Shown: positions 1-7,971, numbered from the stretch's first letter. The stretch: 64,000 nt of DNA from JANQPD01 sp963715655 (GCA_963715655.1 OY970262.1:124001-188000); one strand, 5' to 3'. Notes: generated from the letters alone by a model not told the origin. Translations and numbers: made by a program.

Positions 1-282
1 ATATGGCACCTTCATCCAATAGGCTTATTTCACGCAGGCTTGTTTTTAAACAAAGCGGAGGTAAAGTTTTACGGTGTTTTTTGGCAAAAAGCATTTTGTT
101 TGCGGCAAGTATGAAGCATACGTAAGGTTTCCAACGTACATTTGCTAAACTCACGTAAGTGAAAAAGTACCAAACCTTTATTGCTTCATAGAAAATCTTT
201 AAAATGCAGGTGCGTAGAGATACAAGCCAGCTCCCTCAGCCGCCTTAGGGCGGCTGTTGTATTTTATCCATACAAGGTTTAC
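1..282. other. Left-edge region, no confident gene
   Basis: No gene is called here. On the minus strand a frame without ATG is open from about 232 to the window edge; its only internal ATG is near 94, so it could be the start of a gene continuing beyond the edge, but I do not recognise the translation. On the plus strand a 40-codon frame (3-125) could equally be the end of a gene. The one clear structure is the hairpin at 237-256. Confidence 0.4.
237..256 (+). terminator. Hairpin, possible terminator
   Basis: CAGCCGCC and GGCGGCTG form a perfect 8-bp stem with loop TTAG. TTGTATTTTA follows on the plus strand, while no T-run follows on the minus strand. It would therefore suit a plus-strand gene ending near the left edge. 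It may also stop minus-strand readthrough from the elaA/cassette operon. Confidence 0.45.
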
Positions 283-383
283 CTACTCTCCCCGCACCAT
301 ATCAACATGCGCAATCCCAAAATCTAAATACGGCTCCGTAACCGTTTTAAAGCCAAAACTTTGGTACCAATCTTCTAAATAGG
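283..383 (-). pseudogene. Duplicated 3'-end remnant of the elaA-type acetyltransferase gene
   Basis: Bases 291-383 match 2261-2353, the 3' end of the intact acetyltransferase gene, at 90 of 93 positions by eye. The reading frame is kept and ends with its own TAG at 283-285, encoding HVDMVRGE where the intact gene has HVDMVRG. Homology stops abruptly at 383. The fragment has no start and lies just downstream of the three-gene cassette, so it is a duplication scar that marks one edge of the insertion. Confidence 0.85.
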
Positions 384-412
384 AAAGACAATCGAAAAAG
401 ACATGAATACTC

Positions 413-952
413 TTAAACTAAAGCACTAATTATTTCAATATCCCAGTTGCTATTCAATAAATCTCGGTCGTGCGATACTATTTTCAATTTCCGCTTCCAT
501 GCTATTTCTAAAATAAAATTATCATTAAAATCACGTTGGGGCATTTCTTTTAGAATTTTCGATAGGTTCAAATTATTTAATTGATCAGCCTCTAAGGTAA
601 ACGATTTACATATTTGATTAATTGCTCCGTTTAAAGCCTCTACGGTATTTCTGTAAACTAAGCTCCCAACATAATGAGGTTTATACTTTTTGCCAATATT
701 TTCTGGCTGCTTTAACCACTCGTTATAATCAATACGTAAATTTGTGTTATAAAATTCTGACAAAATAATTGCGGGCAAATGCAAGGACGCTCCAGTTGTT
801 TTAATTGTTTCAAAAAAACGAGAATAGCTTTCTTGATAGTTGCGATTGTAATTACCAAGGGGGGCGAAAAGAAACATCAGAATATTGTTGTCAAACAGAA
901 AACTGTCTCTGGACTTAATATCATAATCCTTTAACCGAAACTCTTTACTCAT
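413..952 (-). CDS. PIN-domain nuclease-like protein
   Basis: This 179-residue protein has the acidic pattern of PIN-domain ribonucleases: Asp21 after a hydrophobic strand (FLFDNN), Glu66 in AIILSEF, Asp141/Asp144 in RDFND, and Asp162/Asp164 in SHDRD near the C-terminus. I chose the ATG at 952 because it overlaps the stop of the STAS gene by 8 bases, the usual sign of translational coupling; the longer frame from 1018 lies inside that gene. As the last gene of the cassette it is the likely effector, possibly an RNA-cleaving toxin held in check by the two genes upstream. No VapB-type antitoxin adjoins it. The PIN assignment rests on motifs; the target is unknown. Confidence 0.75.
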   Translation of the reverse strand: MSKEFRLKDYDIKSRDSFLFDNNILMFLFAPLGNYNRNYQESYSRFFETIKTTGASLHLPAIILSEFYNTNLRIDYNEWLKQPENIGKKYKPHYVGSLVYRNTVEALNGAINQICKSFTLEADQLNNLNLSKILKEMPQRDFNDNFILEIAWKRKLKIVSHDRDLLNSNWDIEIISALV

Positions 953-1307
953 AGCCTTCCGATGACTCCCTAACAGAATTTTCGAAGCTTTCTTTGTTGG
1001 CAAAATAGCTCTTAGCACGCTGTATTACCAATCTCATTAAAGGAATATCTTCTTTGCTTAGATTAATCACTTTTAGGTGTTCTTGTAGAAAAGGGGAATC
1101 ATACTTAGAATATAATTGACCAACAGCAGCATTTAAAAAACTGGTGGTTAAGAGTTCAATTCCTCTAAAATCTAATTCTACAGCTTTACTTTTTATAAAG
1201 AATTCATCAAGTTTTTTAAAAACATTGTCTCCATCTGTTACAGATACGGCAGTGCTTCCCTTTATAAAAGTTGCAATCTCCACTTTTTCTAACCCTTCTG
1301 TTGTCAT
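945..1307 (-). CDS. STAS-like protein (DUF4325 type)
   Basis: A 120-residue protein resembling the DUF4325 STAS-like family. The central VELDFRGIELLTTSFLNAA has the strand-turn-helix pattern of STAS domains, where a Ser/Thr-rich loop (here TTS) sits at the position phosphorylated in SpoIIAA/RsbV anti-anti-sigma factors. It lies between a HATPase gene (12-base gap) and the PIN gene (8-base overlap), so the three are probably one transcript. By family analogy it should bind the neighbouring HATPase protein in a partner switch. I infer that this controls the PIN protein; nothing in the sequence shows it directly. Confidence 0.75.
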   Translation of the reverse strand: MTTEGLEKVEIATFIKGSTAVSVTDGDNVFKKLDEFFIKSKAVELDFRGIELLTTSFLNAAVGQLYSKYDSPFLQEHLKVINLSKEDIPLMRLVIQRAKSYFANKESFENSVRESSEGYE

Positions 1308-1319
1308 AGTGTAAATGTA

Positions 1320-2141
1320 CTAAAATTCGAGTGTATCAAAATCTTCCTCATCATCGTAGTAATATTTCTCATCTAAGTTAATTTCAAAATTGACCAATGT
1401 GCCAGGAAAAGAGTTTCCCATAGGTTTTGAAAACTTAATACCTTTTCTTAATTCCCAATAGCCAGTGCCTGATACTATTTGAATTTTTCCATTGTTAAGT
1501 TTCACGAATTCTTGTATCACTTTTAATCCCAAACCTCCAGGTATGTCACCAACTTTAGTGGTGTTATCGTCTTGTAAAGCCCACTCAATCGCCTCCCAGC
1601 CTTTTATGTTTTGTTTTAAATAATTGGAAACATTAGTCTCAATGGTTTTACCTAAATCTACCACCGTAAAGTCTATGCGCGGAGGTGTTTTATTAGGATA
1701 AAATTGTCCACAACTAAAAATTTCGGTACAATCACTATGATGAATAGCATTCTCATACACTTCAAAAAAGCTTTGCGCAATTTTGGAACGTAACCCTTTG
1801 CTTAGGGCAGGGAATTTACCTTCTTTCACTAAGCGTGTTTTTATGTAGTCGCTTATCTCCTGCGTATCATTTGGTTGGTGCATAGTAAAGCGAATGGTAG
1901 TGTCATCTTGTAAATCATAAGTTGCTTTGCCAAATAATCGAGCGAAATTGTTTCTGCCAAAGAGGCTAATAAACTTATTAGAACAATTGGTCAGTTCTAC
2001 TACAATTCTATCTCTTTTTGTTTGGTAGATGGCTGCACCCAAAACAGCACATAAATTTGCTTCAAACCAAAACACATCTTTAAAGCTAATATGCATAACA
2101 CCTGTTTTTGTATATAGTATGTCATTACATACTTTTACCAA
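1320..2141 (-). CDS. STAS-like/HATPase (GHKL) regulatory protein
   Basis: A 273-residue soluble protein. Residues about 115-255 form a GHKL ATPase fold: N-box FFEVYENAIHHS (Glu127, Asn131), G1 box VVDLG (Asp162, Gly164) and G2 box GGLGLKVI (202-209). There is no histidine-kinase dimerisation helix or phospho-acceptor His. The N-terminal 110 residues look like a second STAS-type fold (FWFEANLCAVLGA followed by a VVEL strand). The C-terminal tail is very acidic. This resembles RsbW/SpoIIAB-type regulators that bind STAS partners. It is first in the three-gene cassette; Met16 (2096) is an alternative start. Confidence 0.75.
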   Translation of the reverse strand: MVKVCNDILYTKTGVMHISFKDVFWFEANLCAVLGAAIYQTKRDRIVVELTNCSNKFISLFGRNNFARLFGKATYDLQDDTTIRFTMHQPNDTQEISDYIKTRLVKEGKFPALSKGLRSKIAQSFFEVYENAIHHSDCTEIFSCGQFYPNKTPPRIDFTVVDLGKTIETNVSNYLKQNIKGWEAIEWALQDDNTTKVGDIPGGLGLKVIQEFVKLNNGKIQIVSGTGYWELRKGIKFSKPMGNSFPGTLVNFEINLDEKYYYDDEEDFDTLEF

Positions 2142-2255
2142 AGCTTCAAACCCCTCATGGTTGCTTTTTATATTCCTAGGTATTTGTACAGTTATTTGCT
2201 TAATTACTTACTCTAATTTTTCACAGTTGGTAATGTTCTTACTATTTTGGACTCC

Positions 2256-2699
2256 TTACCCCCGCACCATATCCACATGCGCTATCCCAAAATCTAAATA
2301 CGGCTCCGTAACCGTTTTAAAGCCAAAGCTTTGGTACCAATCTTCTAAATAGGTTTGAGCCTGAATTTTTAAGGGTTCCGAAGGATAAAGACGATCCGCT
2401 TCTGCTACTGCTTTTTCAAAAATTTGCTGACCAATCTTTTGTCCCCGATGATTTTTATGCACACATACCCGGCCAATAGAACACTGCGTATAAACAGTGT
2501 CTTGCGCTAGCAACCGTGCATATCCTACTAAGTTTCCTTCCTCGCTTACCCCAAAAATGTGTTGTGCCTCCATATCATAATCATCTAATTCCGGATAGGC
2601 ACAATGCTGTTCTACCACAAAAACATCGGTACGCAGTTTTAAAATTTGATACAGCTCTACCGTATTTAGAGCATTAAAGGTTTTAGAAAATACTACCAT
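2256..2699 (-). CDS. elaA: GNAT acetyltransferase, ElaA family
   Basis: A 147-residue single-domain GNAT protein of the ElaA family. The N-terminal LRTDVFVVEQ segment is typical of ElaA, and the acetyl-CoA loop is in IGRVCVHKNHRGQKIGQQIF at about residues 75-94. It presumably acetylates a small molecule or protein amine; the substrate is unknown. The ATG directly abuts the TAA of the upstream methyltransferase gene, so they form an operon. The last 93 bases are duplicated beyond the accessory cassette downstream, and the gene itself is intact. Confidence 0.85.
   Translation of the reverse strand: MVVFSKTFNALNTVELYQILKLRTDVFVVEQHCAYPELDDYDMEAQHIFGVSEEGNLVGYARLLAQDTVYTQCSIGRVCVHKNHRGQKIGQQIFEKAVAEADRLYPSEPLKIQAQTYLEDWYQSFGFKTVTEPYLDFGIAHVDMVRG
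2261..2353 (-). repeat. Direct repeat: intact copy of elaA 3' end
   Basis: The counterpart of 291-383, with three mismatches over 93 bases. This copy is inside the intact gene. Orientation is the same, and the copies lie about 1.97 kb apart with the HATPase-STAS-PIN cassette between them. Confidence 0.85.
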
Positions 2700-3545
2700 T
2701 TAGTTTTTTATTAAAAGTGCTGCCGACTGTGCCTTAGATAAAGCATCGCCTATAAAGCGAATTTCTCCACCCAATTTTTTGGCTTGTTGTTGAATAAACT
2801 TTTGGCTTACAAAGCTCACTCCATAATCGTCTGTGTTATTTTTATTAGCCAAAAACGGAAAATATACATCCTCTGAATTTTGCAAGTACACAAAATCTTT
2901 TGGCGCAAAATACTGTTTTATGCGCCCCAAGTGCTTACGATTGAGCGCCATATCTTTAAACGTAAAAAGCAATGCTCCTCCCTTGGTTAAGCTGCTAAAA
3001 AGTAAATGAAGCCAGTCTATAAAAAGCTTTTCGGGCAAATGCGTAAAAACAGATTGGGCTAAAATAAAATCTTGCTGCGGCCAAGGTGCTTTTGCAGGAG
3101 GCGTGGACTCGTGGTGATATCCGGAAACGGAAAACGTATTTTGCACAAAATCAACGGCTTCTTCTTTTATTTCGGTGGCCGATAGTTCCGAATTAGAAAA
3201 AGTGGTTTTTAAAAAACGTAGCGAACGTCCGTAACCCGTTCCAAAATCTAAAAATTTACTGGTGTTGAGCTTGTGTTCTTTTACAATGGCTTGTACGTTT
3301 AAAGCAGTATTGGCTCCCGTACTAAAATAGCTTATTAAAGCTTGTTTTGGGTTATCCACATGATTGTACAAAGCAAACAAATACATCACGTCATTTTTGT
3401 GCACAGCAACGTTTGCATCGGCTGTAAAGCCCATTTCTCGCACGGCTTTTTTGGCTGCGGCTAAGTGTGTTTCATCAAACTGTAAAAGGGTAGGTGAAGT
3501 AGCGTGCACGTACGCTGCAGCAAACCATTGCGCTTTGTTTTCCAT
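2700..3545 (-). CDS. Class I SAM-dependent methyltransferase
   Basis: A 281-residue soluble protein with the SAM-binding motif I FLDFGTGYGRSL at about residues 98-109, an acidic strand end (SATEIKEEAV) and a post-motif strand FILAQSVFTHLP typical of Rossmann-fold methyltransferases. The first 90 residues are a helical cap that could bind substrate. The target is not evident; there is no DNA or rRNA methylase signature such as NPPY. It is co-transcribed with elaA (zero-base junction), and a modification role on small molecules is only an inference. Confidence 0.8.
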   Translation of the reverse strand: MENKAQWFAAAYVHATSPTLLQFDETHLAAAKKAVREMGFTADANVAVHKNDVMYLFALYNHVDNPKQALISYFSTGANTALNVQAIVKEHKLNTSKFLDFGTGYGRSLRFLKTTFSNSELSATEIKEEAVDFVQNTFSVSGYHHESTPPAKAPWPQQDFILAQSVFTHLPEKLFIDWLHLLFSSLTKGGALLFTFKDMALNRKHLGRIKQYFAPKDFVYLQNSEDVYFPFLANKNNTDDYGVSFVSQKFIQQQAKKLGGEIRFIGDALSKAQSAALLIKN

Positions 3546-3585
3546 AATTTATGCACCAAAGCTATTAAAACAGAATGGCTTTTAG

Positions 3586-4155
3586 CTACTCGTTATACAA
3601 ATCGCTCCGCCTACTGATCAATTCATCTTTATAGAAAATTAAAAAACGCCCGTTAATGGTTTTTCGCTTTGACTTATCTGAACCAATTAATTCCTGTATA
3701 AAACGGTTTTTACGTTTCTCATTTCTATGCGTGTTGTAATAGGTATGATTAGCCGCCAGCATAGGGAAATGACTATTGTTTTGGGCTTCTATTATCGGTA
3801 AATTATAATTTTCAGAAAGTACGTAAAGCTTGTAGTTGTGTGCATCACAATAATCTTGGCAAGCTTTTATTAAAATGCAACTTTCGGCTTTGCAATTAGC
3901 CGACCATACATACACCACCGAAGTATCATTCTGCGCCAAGCAAGTGGTTAATTGCGCTGCGCTTATGGCCAAAACTTTACCTTCATTTTGAAAATCGCAC
4001 ATAGCGGTTTCCATAGCTAGAACCTGTACTTGCTGCTGTTGCAACCCTGTAAGTTCTTTATAACTAGGTGTATATGGAGTTTTGATACCTATAAGTGCAT
4101 ATTCACCGCAACTCATTGCGCTAAGTACAACTAAAAATGTGAAGAGGTTTTTCAT
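3586..4155 (-). CDS. Hypothetical thioredoxin-like lipoprotein
   Basis: The ATG at 4155 gives a lipoprotein signal peptide (MKNLFTFLVVLSAMSC, lipid Cys16); the longer upstream frame would be read through repeat DNA. The mature protein of about 174 residues contains VVYVWSANCKAESC, a strand followed by a Cys-rich turn that resembles a thioredoxin-like fold, but the spacing is not a classical CxxC, so redox activity is doubtful. It is probably anchored in the envelope. Its upstream region is a hairpin-bearing tandem repeat, so its promoter lies in or just beside that repeat. Confidence 0.6.
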   Translation of the reverse strand: MKNLFTFLVVLSAMSCGEYALIGIKTPYTPSYKELTGLQQQQVQVLAMETAMCDFQNEGKVLAISAAQLTTCLAQNDTSVVYVWSANCKAESCILIKACQDYCDAHNYKLYVLSENYNLPIIEAQNNSHFPMLAANHTYYNTHRNEKRKNRFIQELIGSDKSKRKTINGRFLIFYKDELISRRSDLYNE

Positions 4156-4163
4156 ATTGCTTA

Positions 4164-4565
4164 CGCGATACAATTGCGCAACAGCAATGTAGTAAATGTT
4201 CTGCACGCGATACAATCGCGCGGCAGCCCAACTTGGACTTACTTTCTTTGGGGAACTTTTAGAAATGGCCTGTGTAGTTTTTTGTCTCGTAAACGTAGGT
4301 AGAAGGGTAAATAAACTGAATGTGGCACACGCGATACAATCGCGCGGCAGCCTTAATGGACTTACTTTCTTTGGAGAACTTTGCGGAACTTGGAGAAATG
4401 ACTTATGTAGTTTTTTGTCGCGTAAACGTAGTTAGAGGGGTAAATGAATTGAATGTGGCACACGCGATACAATCGCGCGGCAGCCCAACTTGGACTTTCT
4501 TTCTTTGAGGAACTTTGCGGAACTTTGAGAAATGACTTATGTAGTTTTTTGTCTCGTAAACTAGT
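4164..4565. repeat. Tandem repeat with palindromic core CGCGATACAATCGCG
   Basis: Three units of about 124-133 bp begin with the palindrome CGCGATACAATCGCG at 4206-4220, 4330-4344 and 4463-4477; a decayed fourth core is at 4164-4178. Each full unit also contains a run like GGAACTTTG and a shared segment ending GTAGTTTTTTGTC. Short ORFs across this region on both strands simply track the repeat and are not called. The rest of the gap to 4675 shows nothing recognisable. Confidence 0.85.
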
Positions 4566-4674
4566 AAATGGGTCGAGGTAGATCTGCATAAACTTAGCCG
4601 TAAAATCTTAAGCAGCCTTACTCCGCCAAGAAATACCTTTAATATCAACTAGTATAAAAATGCATATTATATCA

Positions 4675-4736
4675 TGCCGAGTGATGTTCTACGAGCATCT
4701 ACGGAATATTAAAACACAGTTCGGTATAACTCGGCA
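4675..4736. repeat. REP-like inverted repeat
   Basis: TGCCGAGT (4675-4682) and ACTCGGCA (4729-4736) are exact reverse complements 46 bases apart, like the short interspersed palindromes common between genes of Flavobacteriia. It lies downstream of the minus-strand envelope operon, just past its terminator. Confidence 0.6.
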
Positions 4737-4748
4737 AAAACAAACTTG

Positions 4749-4781
4749 TAAAAATAAAGGCCGCCTTTTAATGGGCGACCT
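4749..4781 (-). terminator. Rho-independent terminator of the first sigma locus
   Basis: On the minus strand AGGTCGCC and GGCGGCCT form an 8-bp stem (one G-T pair) with an 8-base loop, followed by TTTATTTTT. It starts 22 bases past the stop of the barrel gene at 4804. Confidence 0.85.
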
Positions 4782-4803
4782 TTTAATTGAATAACCAGAG
4801 AAC

Positions 4804-6126
4804 CTAAATAGTAAAACCCAGTGTAATATTCAGCATATTATAGTTGGGACCAAAACCATCTTCAAAAAATGAGTTAAAATCATAAGAAGCGGTAATTTTA
4901 AAACTCTCCCAACCCACCTGTGCCATAGCGCCATAACGAATACGGTTTGTATTAAAAGAGTCATAGTTTTTTACCTCTACCTCATCAGAAATCAGGTTAC
5001 TAAACTCAACTTCTGTTTTTGTTTTCATTCGGATACCTCCATAACCACCAACACCAAGTGTAAACGCTTCATCACGGTCGCCAACTTTGCTACAATCTAA
5101 CTGAAACATTACAGGCACATTGAAGTAAGAAATGAAATACTTGCTTTTTTCATAATTGTTGCCACTTACGTCTTCCACAAATTCCGATTGTTCAGTGGTT
5201 GGGTTAATTTGAAGAATATTGTTGTCTTCTAGCCTAAAGTTGTGAAAGCTAAAGTCAATTCCATACTTAATATAGAATTTGCTGTATGGGTTTCCGATGC
5301 GTGTTTTCCAACCTGCCCCTAAGTTGAAAGAAGTAGATTTCCAAAAGTCAAGCGCATCATTATTGGCTTGCGCGATAAGTGCATTACCATTGCGCAACTG
5401 CTGATTAAAGCCAAAGTGAACATCTAAATATCCATCAGTACGCTCAATCTTTTTATTCTTTTTTGGTTCATCTTTATCCTCCTCATCATCATCCTTTTCA
5501 TCAAAGCGTAATGCAAAGGGTTCGTCACCACCTTTTTTACGTTTTATTTTTATGCCTTCATCATTAATAATTACCGTTCTGTCATCCTCCTCTTCTTCTT
5601 CTGCTCCCACATTATCACCGTTTTGAGGAATCATTTGTGGCATTGGAGGAATGGGAGGCATTGGAGGAATGGACGCTCCGGTTCCCTCACGTGCTTCTAC
5701 TTCCGCTTCCCAAGCTTCCATTTTTGCTTCAAACTCATCAGCCCAAGCTTCCCACTGTGCTTCATAGGCTTCTCCATAGCTTTCCATAGCATCTTCCATT
5801 AACTCTAAGCTTTCTTCCGCACGCTCGTCTGCATCTTCCTTCAGTTCTTCCGCCTCTTCCGCGTTTATTTCTCCTGCGGCCAACTTTCGGTCAATACGTG
5901 TGTAAGTGCTTTTCCTTTGACGTTCTATTTCTGCGGAACGCTTATATACATCAGCTAGCAATTTGTTTAAATCAATGCCTTTCAAGTTTTGTAAATCATC
6001 TGCTTCTATGGTAATGCGGCTACCCTCCACCTTTACCTCCACTTCTTCCTTGGGCTGTTCCGTGGGTTGCGCTATGGCACACACCATGGTTAAAAAGGTG
6101 AATGCTGCTGTTAATTGCTTTTTCAT
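4804..6126 (-). CDS. Outer-membrane beta-barrel protein with coiled-coil N-terminus
   Basis: A 440-residue protein. A signal peptide (about 1-19, ending CAIAQ) is followed by a long acidic coiled coil (about 55-150, rich in Glu, Ala and Trp), a Pro/Met-rich linker, an acidic-basic stretch, and a barrel-like C-terminal half (about 225-440) of alternating strands ending in LNITLGFTI. The fold resembles PorT/OmpW-type eight-stranded barrels. The coiled coil probably spans the periplasm. It is last in the locus sigma factor - membrane anchor - lipoprotein - barrel, so it may be a surface sensor or structural output of that regulon. Specific function unknown. Confidence 0.7.
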   Translation of the reverse strand: MKKQLTAAFTFLTMVCAIAQPTEQPKEEVEVKVEGSRITIEADDLQNLKGIDLNKLLADVYKRSAEIERQRKSTYTRIDRKLAAGEINAEEAEELKEDADERAEESLELMEDAMESYGEAYEAQWEAWADEFEAKMEAWEAEVEAREGTGASIPPMPPIPPMPQMIPQNGDNVGAEEEEEDDRTVIINDEGIKIKRKKGGDEPFALRFDEKDDDEEDKDEPKKNKKIERTDGYLDVHFGFNQQLRNGNALIAQANNDALDFWKSTSFNLGAGWKTRIGNPYSKFYIKYGIDFSFHNFRLEDNNILQINPTTEQSEFVEDVSGNNYEKSKYFISYFNVPVMFQLDCSKVGDRDEAFTLGVGGYGGIRMKTKTEVEFSNLISDEVEVKNYDSFNTNRIRYGAMAQVGWESFKITASYDFNSFFEDGFGPNYNMLNITLGFTI

Positions 6127-6143
6127 TTTTATTGATTTTAGTG

Positions 6144-6659
6144 TTACTGTTCTTTCTTTTTAGGGGCTTTGCTCGCCCTTACTTTTTCTACATCTTCCTT
6201 TAAATATTTTGCCGCTTCGGAAGCATCTGTGGCAAATTCTTTGGCCATTTTTCCAATGTTTTTTCCAAAACTTTGAGCATCGTGTTTAAGCTTATCCCAA
6301 CTCTTAAGGTTTTGGGCTAATACTTTGGCCTGATCCGTGGCTTCAGCACCATTGGTTTTTAGCCAATTTTCTACCGCCACTGCAGAACTATCCATTTTGG
6401 TACCTATAAAACGAATAGTACTATCTCTTTTAAACGCTTGCATCTCAGCCGGAAGATTTTTCCATTCTTCCTTTTTTTTGAGCATTTCCTGTTGCTGCTG
6501 TGTAGCCCAATCTTTTAAATCACTTTTCATGGCCTGCACCTCTTTTTCCATTTGGGCGTTGTACACACGTTCTTTCTCAATCTGCCCTTCAAAATTTTGG
6601 CCGCAGCTTAGTAAGAACATCGTTAAAAAAATGATGTATAAGGCTAAACTTGCTCGCAC
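6144..6659 (-). CDS. Coiled-coil lipoprotein
   Basis: A 171-residue lipoprotein. The signal peptide has lipobox FLLSC (lipid Cys19), and the rest is Lys/Glu/Gln-rich and predicted helical. The start is GTG at 6659, overlapping the TAG stop of the upstream anchor gene by one base (TAGTG), which argues for coupling and against the weak later ATG. Helical lipoproteins of this sort often bridge envelope components. The position between an anti-sigma-like gene and a barrel with a coiled coil suggests these three products interact, but that is an inference. Confidence 0.7.
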   Translation of the reverse strand: MRASLALYIIFLTMFLLSCGQNFEGQIEKERVYNAQMEKEVQAMKSDLKDWATQQQQEMLKKKEEWKNLPAEMQAFKRDSTIRFIGTKMDSSAVAVENWLKTNGAEATDQAKVLAQNLKSWDKLKHDAQSFGKNIGKMAKEFATDASEAAKYLKEDVEKVRASKAPKKKEQ

Positions 6660-7408
6660 TAATTCAAAAGCTTTTCAAGGTTTATTTCTAAACTTGGTTT
6701 GCCTTTAGGCGTTTTAGGAAAGTTTAATTTTTTACCGGCTAAAAGGTTGTTCACCTGATCATTTGCATAAGCAAACACCTTGTCTTTCAACTTTTTATGC
6801 TCTTCTTTCTCTACATCGCTTTCGGTTATCCACTCCTCTGTTACAGGGGCAATAGCCTTCAGTTTCAAATCTACACTTGGTTTCCAATCGGCTACTTTTC
6901 TAGTCTGTACTTCTATTTCTTTAACAGGAAGTTCTACTTCACTTTCAATAATTTCTGTTTTCGCTGCCACCGCCACCGTGTTTTGCTTAGTGCTAATTGC
7001 TTTTTTGGCAGCTTTAGCATTATTTGCTTGCGCAGATGTAGCAACTGTTTTAGTACTTTTTACCACCTCCTGTACTTGTGCAGAAACAGCAGGCTCTTCT
7101 TTTACACGTACCTCTTCATTCAACTTTATTTCCTCTATTTTTTCAGGCGTAATTGCTTCTTGCTGGTGCATTACCTCTTGTGTAACCGGTTTTACAATAC
7201 GCTCTGTATTATTTTGAAAATACATTAGTCCACTTACGCCCATTAACAATACTACGGCTGCTGCGCGCATTAAATACATCGGCTTAAAGCCAGATGATTT
7301 TGCTTGTGTAGCTAGGGCTATTTTTTCCCAAGTAGCTTCGCTTGGCGCTATTTTATGCCCTTCTAACTTTTGTTTAAAGAGCTCATCTATTGGATGTTTC
7401 TTACTCAT
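6659..7408 (-). CDS. Single-pass membrane protein, probable anti-sigma factor
   Basis: A 249-residue protein with a short cytoplasmic N-terminus (1-44), one transmembrane helix (about 45-64, MRAAAVVLLMGVSGLMYF) and a low-complexity Val/Glu/Lys-rich periplasmic part. It overlaps the upstream ECF sigma gene by 4 bases (ATGA). This layout fits anti-sigma factors in Bacteroidota, which hold the sigma factor through the cytoplasmic domain, though no zinc-binding (ZAS) motif is present. Its N-terminus (APSEATWEKI) resembles that of the anchor in the second sigma locus (LSKNAWAGME), supporting a shared role. Confidence 0.65.
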   Translation of the reverse strand: MSKKHPIDELFKQKLEGHKIAPSEATWEKIALATQAKSSGFKPMYLMRAAAVVLLMGVSGLMYFQNNTERIVKPVTQEVMHQQEAITPEKIEEIKLNEEVRVKEEPAVSAQVQEVVKSTKTVATSAQANNAKAAKKAISTKQNTVAVAAKTEIIESEVELPVKEIEVQTRKVADWKPSVDLKLKAIAPVTEEWITESDVEKEEHKKLKDKVFAYANDQVNNLLAGKKLNFPKTPKGKPSLEINLEKLLN

Positions 7409-7971
7409 AACTCTTTGTATAATAGTTCATTTTCTTCTCCTAACTTTTTTTGCAACGCTTTGCGCGCTTTACTCAATTGGCTTTTTGAGGTGTTTTCTGA
7501 AATCCCCAAGCTTTCCCCAATTTCTCTGTGATTATAGCCCTCAATGGCGTATAAATTAAATACTGTTTTGTACCCTAAAGGCAATTCATTAATCAAGTTT
7601 AATAGATGATCTGCATCCATATTATCACTCACGTCCTGATGTGAAAACCCTTTGTGGTTTTCTTCTTCTACCTCTACAAATAAATTTTTTTGGTAGCGGA
7701 TGTAATTCAAAGCCTCATTAACCATTATCCTTTTTATCCAACCGGCCAAACTTCCGGTGCCGCTGTATTGGTCTATTTTACTAAACACCTTTATAAATGC
7801 GTTGCTCAACACCTCCTCAGCATCTTCTAAACTTCTAACATACCTTTTGCACACGCTTAACATTCCCCCGCAGTAGCGCTCATACAACTCGCGTTGTGCT
7901 TTAGCGTTTCCGCGCTTGCATTGCTTTATAAGCCTTTGCTCGTTTGTTGGTAGTTGTAACAGTTTGCCCAT
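7405..7971 (-). CDS. ECF RNA polymerase sigma factor
   Basis: Sigma-70 family factor of ECF type with region 2 (ELYERYCGGMLSVCKRYV, then EDAEEVLSNAFIKVF, GWIKRIMVNEALNYIR) and region 4 (LPLGYKTVFNLYAIEGYNHR, EIGESLGISENTSKSQLSKA). I place the start at 7971 (MGKLLQLP) instead of 7998, because a good -7 box (8001-8008) would put the transcript start inside the longer version. The product is then 188 residues. It is coupled by a 4-base overlap to the membrane anchor, which likely sequesters it; the operon's own promoter may be among its targets. Confidence 0.85.
   Translation of the reverse strand: MGKLLQLPTNEQRLIKQCKRGNAKAQRELYERYCGGMLSVCKRYVRSLEDAEEVLSNAFIKVFSKIDQYSGTGSLAGWIKRIMVNEALNYIRYQKNLFVEVEEENHKGFSHQDVSDNMDADHLLNLINELPLGYKTVFNLYAIEGYNHREIGESLGISENTSKSQLSKARKALQKKLGEENELLYKEL

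Larger units (their letters stand above)
384..2255 (-). mobile_element. Inserted accessory cassette flanked by elaA 3'-end repeats
   Basis: About 1.87 kb holding three co-directional genes (HATPase, STAS-like, PIN) lies exactly between two copies of the end of the acetyltransferase gene. The intact copy belongs to the methyltransferase-elaA operon. The downstream copy is only the last 93 bases. No integrase, transposase or terminal inverted repeat is visible inside, so how it inserted is an inference from the direct repeats alone. Confidence 0.7.

Noticed and set aside
1..232. Partial gene at the left edge
   Set aside because: Frames are open on both strands but none shows a recognisable protein; not enough sequence to decide.
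4196..4648. Several 62-81 codon ORFs on both strands
   Set aside because: They follow the hairpin tandem repeat and resemble one another only for that reason.
6780..7228. Two plus-strand ORFs of 143-145 codons
   Set aside because: They lie entirely opposite the anti-sigma-like gene and give Ser/Phe-rich, implausible proteins.
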